A stretch of DNA of 64,000 bases from Marilutibacter spongiae (GTDB lineage Bacteria; Pseudomonadota; Gammaproteobacteria; Xanthomonadales; Xanthomonadaceae), in NCBI RefSeq assembly GCF_014145325.1, contig NZ_JACHTF010000005.1, positions 142,259 to 206,258 of the forward strand, given 5' to 3'. The position numbers and the translations under genes are program-made. Position 1 is the stretch's first letter. The number at the start of each line of letters is the position of its first letter. Below the pieces are notes generated by a model. It saw only the letters and a program-made list of their open reading frames with translations. It was not told the DNA's origin and made no database searches. Shown piece after piece: positions 45,957 to 55,453 of this stretch.

Positions 45957-47117
45957 ATGCCCACGCTGACACCGCCCCCGCTGTCGCTCTACGTCCACCT
46001 GCCCTGGTGCGTGCGCAAGTGCCCGTATTGCGACTTCAACTCGCACCAGGGCCGCGGGCCGCTGCCCTTCGAAGCCTACGTCGATGCGCTGCTGGCCGAC
46101 CTCGACCACGACCTGCCGCTGGTGTGGGGACGCACGGTGCAGACGGTGTTCTTCGGCGGCGGCACCCCGAGCCTGTTCCCGGCCGCGGCGATCGACCGGT
46201 TCCTGCAGGGCGCCAGCGCGCGGCTGCGCATCGCGCCCGGCGCCGAGATCACCCTGGAGACCAACCCCGGCACCGCCGAGCACGGGCGATTCGAGCTCTA
46301 TCGCCAGGCCGGCGTCAACCGCCTGAGCTTCGGGATCCAGAGCTTCGACGACGGCTGCCTCGCCCGTCTGGGCCGCATCCATGACAGCCGCGAGGCCGAG
46401 TCGGCGGTCAAGCTGGCCCAGGACGCCGGCTTCGACAACCTCAACATCGACCTCATGTACGCCCTGCCCGGACAGGACCTGGCGATGGCCGCGCACGACC
46501 TCCAGCGCGCCTTCGCCCTGTCGCCGGCGCATGTCAGCCACTACCAGCTGACGCTGGAGCCGAACACGGTGTTCGCCGCGCGCCCGCCCGACGATCTCCC
46601 CGACGAAGACGGCGGCTGGGACATGCAGGAACATTGCCAGGGCCTGCTCGCCGCCGCCGGCTACGCGCAGTACGAAGTCAGTGCCTACGCCCGCGAGGGG
46701 CGGCAGTGCGCGCACAACCTCAACTACTGGCGCTACGGCGACTACCTCGGCATCGGCGCCGGTGCCCACGGCAAGATCACCCTGGGGCACGACGAGAGCA
46801 TCCACCGGCGTTGGAAGCACAAGCATCCCGCCCGCTACCTGGCCGATGCCGGTACCGACGCCGCGATCGGCGGCGACGACACCGTCGGGCCGGAACGCCG
46901 ACCTTTCGAGTACATGCTCAACGCCCTGCGGCTGGTGGAAGGTTTCAGCCTCGCATCGTTCAGCGCGCGCACCGGCCTGGAGGCCCGCGCGATCACCCCC
47001 CAGCTCGAGCTGGCGACCGCCCGGGGCTGGCTGGAGGAGGCCGACGGACGCGTGCGGCCGACCGAGCTCGGTCGCCGCTTCACCAACGACGTGGTGGCCC
47101 TGTTCCTCCCCGATTGA
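45957..47117 (+). CDS. hemW: Radical SAM heme chaperone HemW
   Basis: 386 residues. The radical SAM cluster is C18-x3-C22-x2-C25 (PWCVRKCPYCDF). FFGGGTPSLF, then EITLETNPGT and GVNRLSFGIQSFDDGCLARLGRIH, then LMYALPGQ follow as in HemW and HemN; HNLNYWRYGDYLGIGAGAHGK is the HemW-specific segment. HemW delivers haem to respiratory enzymes; it lacks the fourth-cysteine pattern of true HemN oxidases. The start is the MPTLTPPPLSLYVH methionine, after rdgB. Confidence 0.94.
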   Translation: MPTLTPPPLSLYVHLPWCVRKCPYCDFNSHQGRGPLPFEAYVDALLADLDHDLPLVWGRTVQTVFFGGGTPSLFPAAAIDRFLQGASARLRIAPGAEITLETNPGTAEHGRFELYRQAGVNRLSFGIQSFDDGCLARLGRIHDSREAESAVKLAQDAGFDNLNIDLMYALPGQDLAMAAHDLQRAFALSPAHVSHYQLTLEPNTVFAARPPDDLPDEDGGWDMQEHCQGLLAAAGYAQYEVSAYAREGRQCAHNLNYWRYGDYLGIGAGAHGKITLGHDESIHRRWKHKHPARYLADAGTDAAIGGDDTVGPERRPFEYMLNALRLVEGFSLASFSARTGLEARAITPQLELATARGWLEEADGRVRPTELGRRFTNDVVALFLPD

Positions 47118-47273
47118 CGCTCGGGCGCACCATCGGTGCTGGCGGTGGCCTGCCCGGCGCGGGTTCCGCGTTGATCTGTTCAGATGGGATGGACCATCAG
47201 GCCGGGGGGCTAGCCGATTGACAGCTTCCACGCCGAGCGTAACTTGACCCCAACGAGCCCGGCCGCACAGGAC

Positions 47274-49559
47274 ATGTCAGCCAGATTGGAAGCCCATCAC
47301 GCCCCCGCGCACAGCAAGACACTGGCCTCCGCGGACCTGCCCCGCCGGGTGCGCGCGGCGCTCGAACGCCTCAATGGACTCGCGTCCGATGCCCTTGGGC
47401 GCCAGCTGGAAGCCATGCTGTCGGACTTCGAGCAGCAGTTGTTCAAGCTCGCCGAGCAGGCGCGCAATCCCGCGCTGCAGGCCGATTACTTCGAGACCCT
47501 GCGACGGGTGCGCCTGCACCGCAGCGACCTCGCCCCGCATTTCATGGCCGGCCTCGAGTCCGGGCTGGCGGCGATCCGCGACGCCGACGCCACGGGCGAC
47601 GATCCGGCGTCGGAGCTCGACTTCGACGAACTGCGCCTGGTGGAAGACGCCGAGGTCAGCGAGGAAAGCGTGCTCAAGCGCATCGCCGCGCGCCACGAAT
47701 CGCGCGCCGGCCTGCCGCTGTTGCTGCTGGGCCAACGCTTCGGCGTGCTCGCCGGCAAGCCGGCCTTCGACGCGGAGGCGCTCCCGGTCGGCCCGCACCG
47801 CCTGGCCCAGGTACTCGCCGAGGCCAGCAAGGGCCTGCAGTTGGAGGACGCCCACCGCCTGCTGCTGTTCGAGAGCTTCAATACCCGCGTGATGAATGGC
47901 TACGCGCAGCTGGTCGAGGCCATGAACGCACTGCTCGCGCGCGAGAACGTGCTGCCGGGCCTGTCCTATGTCCCGTTGCGCAGCCGGCCGACCGAACAGG
48001 TCGCCGAGGGCAACGAGCACGCCGGGGGCGAGGAGTCCGCGGCGCGGCAGCGCGAACCGGCCCCACGCCCGCACGTGCTGCCCCCGTCCGAGCGCCCGCA
48101 CACCCGGTGGCAGGGCGAGGCCGGCACGGACGCCGGCGACCGCGAGGACGAGAACATCGCGCTGTCGATGCTGCAGGACCTGCTGGCGAGCCGCCGCGAG
48201 GTCGTGGGCAAGCTGCGCAACGATGCCGACGCGCGCGACCACGTGCCGCTGCAGACGCCCGACGTGTTCGAGGCCCTGGCCGAACAGCAGGCCGCGCCAC
48301 CCGCGCCCTCGCAGCGACCGCGCACCATCGCCGACCTGAAGAAGGCGCTGCTCGCGCAGGGACGCCAGAAACACGGCAAGGCGACCCGCCTGAGCGGTCA
48401 GGACGAAGATACCTTCGAGCTGCTCGGCATCCTGTACACCGAGATCGGTCGCGAGCTCCGGGAAGGCACGATCAGCTCCAACCTGCTCGAGCGCCTGCAG
48501 GTTCCGCTGCTGCGCCTCGCGCTGATGGACCGCGCGTTCTTCGTGCGCAGCCAGCACCCTGCGCGCCAGCTGCTCAACTCGGTCGCCGAGGCCGGCGCCA
48601 AGTGGCTGGACGAGAGCGAAAGCGACCCCCGGCTTGAGCGCCAGCTGCGCGACGCGGTCGACCACGTGGTCCAGAACTACCAGGGCGATGCCGATGTCTT
48701 CGAGACCGCCAACGAGTCCCTGCAGGCCCACCTGCAGACCCTGGCACGCAAGGCCGAGCTGAGCGAGCGTCGCCATGTCGAGGCCGCGCGGGGCAAGGAA
48801 AAGCTGGTGGTGGCCAAGCGCCGCGCCGCGGAGGTCATCGGCGAGGCGATGGCCGGCCAGGAACTGCCGCGCTTCCTGCGCAACCTGCTCGACCAGGCCT
48901 GGTCCGACGTGCTCACCCTCACCCTGCTGCGGCACGGCGAGGACTCCGACGAGTGGCAGCAGCACGCGCGGGCGACCCAGGCACTGGCCGCTGCGAGCGC
49001 GGGCGGCCAGGCCGCACCCGAGGGCCTCGCCGAGCACGTCCAGGCGGCGCTGGCGCAGGTCGGCTACCACGACGACGAAGCGGTGGTCATCTCGCGCCAC
49101 CTGACCGGCGGACGCGACGAAACCAGCCAGGACCCCGCCTCGCGCACCGAGCTGGCCATGAAGATCAAGGCGCGCGCGCGCCTGGGCGACGATGCCGCCG
49201 AGGCGCGCGGCAAGCCGGTGGCGCCGCGCAACCCGCGCGAGCAGTCCTGCTACGAACACCTGCGCACCCTCCCCTTCGGCACCTGGATGGAGTTCAGCCT
49301 CAACCAGCAGGGCGACGTCGTCCGCCGCCGCATCGCCTGGTTCAGCACCGTCACCGACCGCATGTTGTTCGTGAACCAGCGCGGCCAACGCGTCGACGAA
49401 CAATCGCTCGACCAGGTCGCGCGACTGATGGCCCAGGACCAGGTCAAGGTGGTGACCGCCGACCGCGGCCGCCTCGTCGACCGGGCGTGGCAGGCCACCG
49501 TTTCCGCACTTCGCAACTTCGCCGGCATGCCGGGCCAACCGCAGGGAGCACACCCATGA
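47274..49559 (+). CDS. DUF1631 domain protein
   Basis: 761 residues from ATG 47274, with AGGA just before; a TTG 30 bases upstream is an alternative. It is almost wholly helical and charged: NPALQADYFETLRRVRLHRSDLAPHFM near the start, and a central low-complexity stretch at about 240-290. The C-terminal 110 residues, FGTWMEFSLNQQGDVVRRRIAWFSTVTDRMLFVNQRGQRVDEQSLDQVARLM, read like the PilZ-like end of DUF1631 proteins. It has no enzyme motif I recognise. The stop overlaps the start of a PilZ-domain gene (ATGA), so the pair is probably one c-di-GMP-linked module. Confidence 0.85.
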   Translation: MSARLEAHHAPAHSKTLASADLPRRVRAALERLNGLASDALGRQLEAMLSDFEQQLFKLAEQARNPALQADYFETLRRVRLHRSDLAPHFMAGLESGLAAIRDADATGDDPASELDFDELRLVEDAEVSEESVLKRIAARHESRAGLPLLLLGQRFGVLAGKPAFDAEALPVGPHRLAQVLAEASKGLQLEDAHRLLLFESFNTRVMNGYAQLVEAMNALLARENVLPGLSYVPLRSRPTEQVAEGNEHAGGEESAARQREPAPRPHVLPPSERPHTRWQGEAGTDAGDREDENIALSMLQDLLASRREVVGKLRNDADARDHVPLQTPDVFEALAEQQAAPPAPSQRPRTIADLKKALLAQGRQKHGKATRLSGQDEDTFELLGILYTEIGRELREGTISSNLLERLQVPLLRLALMDRAFFVRSQHPARQLLNSVAEAGAKWLDESESDPRLERQLRDAVDHVVQNYQGDADVFETANESLQAHLQTLARKAELSERRHVEAARGKEKLVVAKRRAAEVIGEAMAGQELPRFLRNLLDQAWSDVLTLTLLRHGEDSDEWQQHARATQALAAASAGGQAAPEGLAEHVQAALAQVGYHDDEAVVISRHLTGGRDETSQDPASRTELAMKIKARARLGDDAAEARGKPVAPRNPREQSCYEHLRTLPFGTWMEFSLNQQGDVVRRRIAWFSTVTDRMLFVNQRGQRVDEQSLDQVARLMAQDQVKVVTADRGRLVDRAWQATVSALRNFAGMPGQPQGAHP

Positions 49560-49921
49560 GTTCAACCGGCAACGTCAAGGAATTCCGCCGCGCGCAGCGC
49601 CAACGGGTACGGGGCACGATCCTGGTGACCGACGCCATGACCGACCGGGAAGTGGGCCGGATCGGCAACCTCTCCGAGTCGGGCATGCTGCTGATCGCGC
49701 ACGCACCCATGGTCGACGACGCGCTCTACCAGTTGCGCTTCAGCGTCGGGCATGGCGGCAGCGGCACCATCGAGGCCGGGGCCCACCTGCTGTGGCAGGA
49801 CCGGGCCAGCGCACCGGGCCAGACCTGGGCGGGCTTCCGCTTCATCACCATGCTCGACAGCCAGCTGCACCAGCTGCGCGACTGGCTCTCGTCGCAACAG
49901 GGCCAGCGACGCCACGCCTGA
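49556..49921 (+). CDS. PilZ-domain c-di-GMP receptor
   Basis: 121 residues, a single PilZ domain. EFRRAQRQRVRG supplies the arginine-rich RxxxR motif and GRIGNLSESGMLLIA supplies the [D/N]xSxxG motif, both required to bind c-di-GMP. The rest, HLLWQDRASAPGQTWAGFRFI, is the family's G-x-x-F end. It overlaps the DUF1631 gene and is seven bases from the stop of the convergent GGDEF-EAL gene. A regulator of a surface or motility process is likely; the target is unknown. Confidence 0.9.
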   Translation: MSSTGNVKEFRRAQRQRVRGTILVTDAMTDREVGRIGNLSESGMLLIAHAPMVDDALYQLRFSVGHGGSGTIEAGAHLLWQDRASAPGQTWAGFRFITMLDSQLHQLRDWLSSQQGQRRHA

Positions 49922-49927
49922 TCGCGA

Positions 49928-52561
49928 TCAGTCGTCCCCGTCCCCGCGCTGGAACACCACCTGCTCGGGTTCGTGCAGGACGAAGCCCTGGCCGTAGTCC
50001 ACGCCGAGCTTGATGAGCGCGGCGACCACCGCGTCGCTGTCGACCCACTCGGCGACGATGCGCAGGCCGCGTCGATGGCCGATGTCGGTGACCGCGCGCA
50101 CGATCGCCTCGCTCATGGGATCCTCGAGCATGTCGCGGATGAAGCTGCCGTCGATCTTGATGTAATCGACCGGCAGGTTCTTCAGGTAACCGAACGAGGA
50201 CATGCCGGCGCCGAAATCGTCGAGCGCGAACTGGCAGCCGATGCTGCGCAGCCGCTCGATCAGCCGCGCCACCCGCGACAGGTTGCGCACGGCAACGGTC
50301 TCGGTGATCTCGAAGCACACCCGGCGGGGATCCACCCGGTGGTGCTTGAGCAGGTGGAGGATCCTCTCGGCAAGCTGTTCTTCCTCGATGCTGGCGCCCG
50401 ACAGGTTGATCGTGGCCATGCGCAGTTCGGCGCCGCTGGGATGGAGCGAGTTGAAGTTGGCGATGGCCGTCTCGATCACCCATCGATCGATCATCGGCAT
50501 CAGGCCGTAGCGTTCGGCGGCGGGAATGAAGGCCCCGGGGACCACCGGACGCCCGTTCTCGTCGCGGAAGCGCAGGAGGAGTTCGATGCGGACGCCGCCT
50601 TCGGAATCCGATGCGAGCGGCCAAACCTCCTGGTACTTCAGCATCAGGCGATGTTCGTCGACGGCCCAGCGCAGGCGGTTGGCCCATTCCATCTCGCTCT
50701 GACGGCGGGTCGCGTCGTCGTCGTGGGCCGAATAGAAATGCACGCGGTTGCGGCCGCTTTCCTTGGCCAGGTAGCAGGCGGTATCGGCATGGGCCAGCAG
50801 GTCGTCGAGCGAGGCCTCGGGCTGGTCGATCATGACCACGCCGATGCTCGCCGAGACGGTGTAGCTGGTCTTCTCCCAGGCAAATACATAGCCGTCGATC
50901 TGCCGGCGCATGCGCTCGGCGACCTCCTCGGCCTCGCGCCGGTCGGCGATGTTCATCATCAGCACGCCGAACTCGTCGCCGCCCAGCCGCGCGAGTACGT
51001 CGTCGCCGCGCAACTGTTCGCGCATCACCAGCGCGAGCTGCGCCAGCAGCTGGTCGCCGGCGATGTGGCCCGAGGTGTCGTTGATCAGCTTGAACTGGTC
51101 CAGGTCGATGTAAAGCAGCGCGCAGGTCGGCCCGCCCTGGCTCATGCTGACCCGGGCGCGCTCGAGCTGGCGCTCGAACTCCCGCCGGTTGTAGAGCTCG
51201 GTCAGCATGTCGTGGCTGGCCTGGTAGCTCAGCATCTCGGTGAGCTCGCGCTGCTCGCTGGTGTCGGTGGCCACCATCAACAACATCTGCGAGCCTTCCA
51301 TCTCGGCACGCGTGATCGAGACGCTGGCCCAGAACGGCTTGTTGTGGCGCGCGCGCAGCACCGCCTCGATGTTCTCGCACCCGGCCGTATCCGGATCCTC
51401 GAGCTGCGAGCGCAGGTCGGGATCCTCGAACAGGGCCGGCAGCACGCCCTCGATGTGCGGCCCCAACCGGTTGCGCGCGGCCTGGTTGGCGTAACGGATA
51501 CGCCCGGTCCGGGCATCGGCCAGCAGCACCAGCGCCGGCAGCAGCTCGTTGAGCCGGCGGAAGCGCTCCTCGCTCTCGCGGTACTGGTGGCTCATCTTCC
51601 AGCCCAGTTCGAGCGCCCGCCTGCGCGTGCTCGCCAGCGACCCGGCCAGCAACGACAGCAGCAGGCTGACCAGCATGCCCGGTAGCAGCACGGTGTCCTG
51701 CCAGGCCGAGATCGCGGGCCGCGGCGCGAGTTCGGCGATCGTGATGCGCCAGTCGCGGCTGCCGTACCGCACCTGGGCATGGCGCAGGGGCGAGGTCGCG
51801 GGCGACCACGCCAGCTCGGGGTGCGAGTCGTAAAGCATCAGGGGCTCGGTGCCGGTGACGTCGCTGATCCCGATGTGCAGGCCATCACGCATGTCCGCCG
51901 GCAGCGCCCATTCGATCAGCGCCTTGACCTGGAAAGACACCGCCAGCGAACCGACGATGCGGGCGCGCCGGTCCGCGATATCGGCGGGCGGCGGACCGGC
52001 GGAGAAGATCGGCAGGCGAAGCGTGACGCCTTCCGGCGACTGCCCGGGCTGGTCGAACTGCACCAGACGGAACGGCGCCGACATGATCGCCTCGTCGGTG
52101 TCGCGCGAGAGCTCGGCCGCGCGCAGGTTGGGGGGCTGCCGGCTCACGTCCAGGCCCATCAGCGCCTCGTTGCCCTTCGCCGGCGCGACCATGGTGGTGA
52201 CGAAGTGCCGCTGCCCGTCCACCGGCTGCAGCCGGGCGTAGGCCAGCGCCTGCAGGCTCGGCAGGTGCGCACGCGGCTTGAGGTTGGAGTAGACGAACTC
52301 GAACTCGGCCGGCGACACCTCGCTCGAGGCCATGAACAGGGTCTGGATGGAGCGGACCATCAGCCCGCAGGTCCGCAGCTGCGACAGCATCGAGACGCGG
52401 GTGCGCTCGACGACCTTGCTGAACTCCTGTTCGCGCTCCTCGACCGCGCGGACCTGCTGGATCCGGGCCAGCCAGAGCGTGGGCAACATGCAGATGACCA
52501 GCACGGTGAGGAAGGGCAGCCAGGCGCCTGAACGCCACGAGGGCCTCCTGCCATCCGGCAC
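49928..52561 (-). CDS. Membrane GGDEF-EAL protein with CHASE-type sensor and PAS domain
   Basis: 877 residues from GTG 52561; an in-frame ATG further up lies inside the divergent prolidase gene and adds a non-conserved end. Order: membrane helix at about 15-35, CHASE-like extracellular domain about 55-290 (SNLKPRAHLPSLQALAYARLQP), second helix about 310-330, PAS about 345-455, GGDEF with GGDEF at 527-531, EAL from about 630. EAL is replaced by E660-L-L; other phosphodiesterase residues, in NLSGAS, ETVAV, LDDFGAG, IKIDGSF and GQGF, are kept. It could both make and break c-di-GMP. The activity balance is unknown. Confidence 0.88.
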   Translation of the reverse strand: MPDGRRPSWRSGAWLPFLTVLVICMLPTLWLARIQQVRAVEEREQEFSKVVERTRVSMLSQLRTCGLMVRSIQTLFMASSEVSPAEFEFVYSNLKPRAHLPSLQALAYARLQPVDGQRHFVTTMVAPAKGNEALMGLDVSRQPPNLRAAELSRDTDEAIMSAPFRLVQFDQPGQSPEGVTLRLPIFSAGPPPADIADRRARIVGSLAVSFQVKALIEWALPADMRDGLHIGISDVTGTEPLMLYDSHPELAWSPATSPLRHAQVRYGSRDWRITIAELAPRPAISAWQDTVLLPGMLVSLLLSLLAGSLASTRRRALELGWKMSHQYRESEERFRRLNELLPALVLLADARTGRIRYANQAARNRLGPHIEGVLPALFEDPDLRSQLEDPDTAGCENIEAVLRARHNKPFWASVSITRAEMEGSQMLLMVATDTSEQRELTEMLSYQASHDMLTELYNRREFERQLERARVSMSQGGPTCALLYIDLDQFKLINDTSGHIAGDQLLAQLALVMREQLRGDDVLARLGGDEFGVLMMNIADRREAEEVAERMRRQIDGYVFAWEKTSYTVSASIGVVMIDQPEASLDDLLAHADTACYLAKESGRNRVHFYSAHDDDATRRQSEMEWANRLRWAVDEHRLMLKYQEVWPLASDSEGGVRIELLLRFRDENGRPVVPGAFIPAAERYGLMPMIDRWVIETAIANFNSLHPSGAELRMATINLSGASIEEEQLAERILHLLKHHRVDPRRVCFEITETVAVRNLSRVARLIERLRSIGCQFALDDFGAGMSSFGYLKNLPVDYIKIDGSFIRDMLEDPMSEAIVRAVTDIGHRRGLRIVAEWVDSDAVVAALIKLGVDYGQGFVLHEPEQVVFQRGDGDD

Positions 52562-52617
52562 CTGCGCACTGGATGAGAATGCGTCAAAATCCCTTGACGT
52601 TCTCAAGAGGTACCCCC

Positions 52618-53946
52618 ATGCCCGCATCCGATGCCGCGATCTTATACCCACAACACCTCGCCGTACTCCAACGGCGGGCCGAAACTGCGATCCAGCGCAG
52701 CGGACACGACCACCTGGTCGTGCCCAGCGGCAACCTGCACTACCAGGTGTTCGACGACCGCGACTACCCGTATGCCGTCAACCCGCATTTCAAGGCATGG
52801 CTGCCGCTGGTGCGCAACCCGGGGAGCTGGATCGTCTTCACCCCGGGCGAGAAGCCGCGCCTGGTCTACCTCCAGCCGGACGACTACTGGCACGTCGTGC
52901 CCGAAGCGCCGACCGGCTACTGGGTCGAGCACTTCGACATCCAGGTGATCCGCGAGCCCGGACAGGCGCTCGCGCACCTGCCGGCCGACCCCGCGCGCTG
53001 CGCGATCCTGGGCGAGCCGCAGAGCGCACTGGGCGACTACACGCCGAACAACCCAAGCAAGGCGCTCGACTACCTCCATTACCATCGCGCGTTCAAGACG
53101 CCCTACGAGGTGGAGATGATCCGCCAGGCGACGGCGCGCGGCGTGCGTGCGCACCGTGCCGCCGAGCGTGCGTTCCGCGCCGGCGCCAGCGAGTTCGGCA
53201 TCCACCTGGCCTATTGCCAGGCCGCGCGCCAGGATGCGAACGAACTGCCGTACCACAACATCATCGCGCTCAACGAGCACAACGCGATCCTGCACTACAT
53301 GCAGTTCGACCGGCTGCCGCCGAAGGACATCCGCAGCTTCCTGATCGACGCGGGCGCCAGCCACGACGGCTATGTCTGCGACATCACGCGTACCTACGCG
53401 ACCGACCGCAACGGCGAGTTCCAGGCCCTCATCGACGCCGTCGACGCCGCCCAGCAGAAGATGTGCGGCCAGGTCCGCCGCGGGATCGACTACAAGCAGA
53501 TCCACCTCGACGGCCACCTGGCGCTGGCGGGCATCCTGCGCGAGTTCGGGGTGCTGGAGATGTCGCCCGAGGCCGCCGTGGACACCGGCGTGAGCGCCGC
53601 GTTCTTCCCGCATGGCATGGGCCACGGCATCGGCCTGCAGGTCCACGACGTCGGCGGCTTCCTGGCCAGCGATGAAGGCGGCCGCATCGAACCGCCGGAT
53701 GGCCATCCCCACCTCCGCCTGACCCGCGTGCTGGAGCCCGGCATGGTGGTCACCATCGAGCCCGGTCTCTATTTCATCGACATGCTGCTCGACAAGGTGC
53801 GCCGGGGCGAACACGCCGACGGCGTCAACTGGGACCGCGTCGATGCATTCCGTCCCTACGGCGGCATCCGCATCGAGGACGAAGTGGTCTGTACCGAGGG
53901 CGACGCCCTCAACCTCACACGGGAAGGCTTCGCCATCCCGGCCTGA
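52618..53946 (+). CDS. pepQ: Xaa-Pro dipeptidase (prolidase)
   Basis: 442 residues, the size of the gammaproteobacterial PepQ/OPAA group. The N-terminal creatinase-like domain has HFKAWLPLV and WIVFTPGEKPRLVYLQP. The metal site is visible as LIDAGASHDGYVCDITRTY (two Asp), HGMGHGIGLQVHD (His), TIEPGLYFI (Glu) and GGIRIEDEVV (Glu). It splits dipeptides ending in proline. AAGAGG precedes the ATG. It is convergent with pepP, another pita-bread peptidase of the same superfamily, across a shared terminator. Confidence 0.95.
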   Translation: MPASDAAILYPQHLAVLQRRAETAIQRSGHDHLVVPSGNLHYQVFDDRDYPYAVNPHFKAWLPLVRNPGSWIVFTPGEKPRLVYLQPDDYWHVVPEAPTGYWVEHFDIQVIREPGQALAHLPADPARCAILGEPQSALGDYTPNNPSKALDYLHYHRAFKTPYEVEMIRQATARGVRAHRAAERAFRAGASEFGIHLAYCQAARQDANELPYHNIIALNEHNAILHYMQFDRLPPKDIRSFLIDAGASHDGYVCDITRTYATDRNGEFQALIDAVDAAQQKMCGQVRRGIDYKQIHLDGHLALAGILREFGVLEMSPEAAVDTGVSAAFFPHGMGHGIGLQVHDVGGFLASDEGGRIEPPDGHPHLRLTRVLEPGMVVTIEPGLYFIDMLLDKVRRGEHADGVNWDRVDAFRPYGGIRIEDEVVCTEGDALNLTREGFAIPA

Positions 53947-53986
53947 CCCCGCTCCGCGCACGCGGGCCCGGACAGGAGAACGAAAA

Positions 53987-54017
53987 GGAAAAGGCGCGGG
54001 AACTCCGCGCCTTTTCC
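53987..54017. terminator. Bidirectional terminator between pepQ and pepP
   Basis: GGAAAAGGCGCGG and CCGCGCCTTTTCC form a 13-bp stem around a five-base loop in the convergent gap. The A-run and T-run inside the arms give U-rich ends in both directions. Confidence 0.9.
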
Positions 54018-54039
54018 ATGACAGGACCTGGCTGCTGGC

Positions 54040-55368
54040 TCAGCCAGCGGCCATGAAGGCCTCGATTTCGTCCGCGCTGCGCGCCAGCCCGCCGGTGAGT
54101 ACCTTGCAACCGTCGGGCGTCACCAGGACGTCGTCCTCGGTGCGGATGCCGATGCCCCGCCATTTCGCCGCCACCCGGGTGTCGTCCGCGGGCACGTAGA
54201 GACCGGGTTCGATGGTGAAGACCATGCCCGACTCGAGCAGGCGCGACTCGCCGTCGATCCGGTACTCGCCGACGTCGTGCACGTCCAGTCCGATCCAGTG
54301 CCCGGTCTTGTGCCGGTAGTAGCGCAGGTAGCTGCCGTCGGCGATGTTCTTCTCCAGCTTGCCCTTGAGCAGGCCCAGGCTCAACAGGCCTTCGGTCAGG
54401 GTTTCGACCGCGGCTTCGTGCCCGGCGATGTAGGGCACGCCCGGCCGGGCCTGCGCCAATGCGGCGCGCTGCGCCTCGCCGACGAGGTCGTGCAGCAGGC
54501 GCTGCTCGCGGCTGAACCGGCCGTTCGCCGGGAACGTCCGGGTGATGTCGGCGGCGTATCCGCGGTATTCGGCGCCGGCATCGATCAGGACCAGGTCGCC
54601 GTCGCGCACCGGCCCGTTGTTGGCGACGTAGTGCAACACGCAGGCGTTGTCGCCGGCCCCGACGATGCTGCCATAGGCGGGCATGGCGTCGTGTGCGCGG
54701 AACACCCGTTCGACCTCCGCCTGCAACTCGTATTCGTGCATGCCCGGTCGCACCGCGCGCATGGCCGCGGCATGCGCCTTGACCGTGATGTCGCAGGCCC
54801 GCTGCATCAGGCGCAGCTCGTCGCGGTCCTTGAACAGGCGCATCTCGTCGAGCAGGTGGCCCAGCTCCAGGAATTCATGCGGCGGCTGCGCGCCGTGCCG
54901 TACCTGGGCACGGACGCGGTTCACCCAGCCGATCAGCTTGAGGTCGAATTCCTGGTCGCGGCCGAAGTGGTAGTACACGCGCGTGCGCCCCTCCAGCAGC
55001 CCCGGGAGGATGTCGTCGAGGTCGGTGATGGGAAAGGCGTCGTCGAAGCCGAATGCGGCCACCGCGCCTTCCGTGCCGTGGCGCGGCCCGTCCCAGCCCT
55101 CGCGCTCGGGATCACGCTCGCGGCAGAACAGCAGGCTCTCGCCATGCGGTCGCCCGGGGACCAGCACGAGGACCGCCTCGGGTTCGGGAAAACCGGTGAG
55201 ATACCAGAAATCGGAATCCTGCCGGTACGGATGATAGGTGTCGCGGCTGCGGACGCACTCGGCGGCGGCGGGCAGGACCAGGATGGCGTCGCCGCCGGTC
55301 ATGCGCATCAGCTGCCGGCGACGGCGGACATGGTTGCGATTGGGCGTGGAGAGGGCTTTGAGGCTCAT
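54040..55368 (-). CDS. pepP: Xaa-Pro aminopeptidase P
   Basis: 442 residues from MSLKALSTPNRNHVRRRRQLM, the usual AmpP start. FWYLTGFPEPEAVLVLVPG marks the N-terminal domain. The metal site is LIDAGAEYRGYAADITRTF, HKTGHWIGLDVHD, TIEPGLYVP and RTEDDVLV. It removes N-terminal residues next to proline. A UPF0149 gene (ygfB) is directly upstream on the same strand, as in E. coli and Pseudomonas. Confidence 0.95.
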   Translation of the reverse strand: MSLKALSTPNRNHVRRRRQLMRMTGGDAILVLPAAAECVRSRDTYHPYRQDSDFWYLTGFPEPEAVLVLVPGRPHGESLLFCRERDPEREGWDGPRHGTEGAVAAFGFDDAFPITDLDDILPGLLEGRTRVYYHFGRDQEFDLKLIGWVNRVRAQVRHGAQPPHEFLELGHLLDEMRLFKDRDELRLMQRACDITVKAHAAAMRAVRPGMHEYELQAEVERVFRAHDAMPAYGSIVGAGDNACVLHYVANNGPVRDGDLVLIDAGAEYRGYAADITRTFPANGRFSREQRLLHDLVGEAQRAALAQARPGVPYIAGHEAAVETLTEGLLSLGLLKGKLEKNIADGSYLRYYRHKTGHWIGLDVHDVGEYRIDGESRLLESGMVFTIEPGLYVPADDTRVAAKWRGIGIRTEDDVLVTPDGCKVLTGGLARSADEIEAFMAAG

Positions 55369-55453
55369 CGTTGGATTCGGCGGGCGATGCCCGCGGCGGG
55401 GCGGGAGCGGGGGGCGCACGGCGCGCCCTGCACGATGCCGCGCAGGCGCGGCA

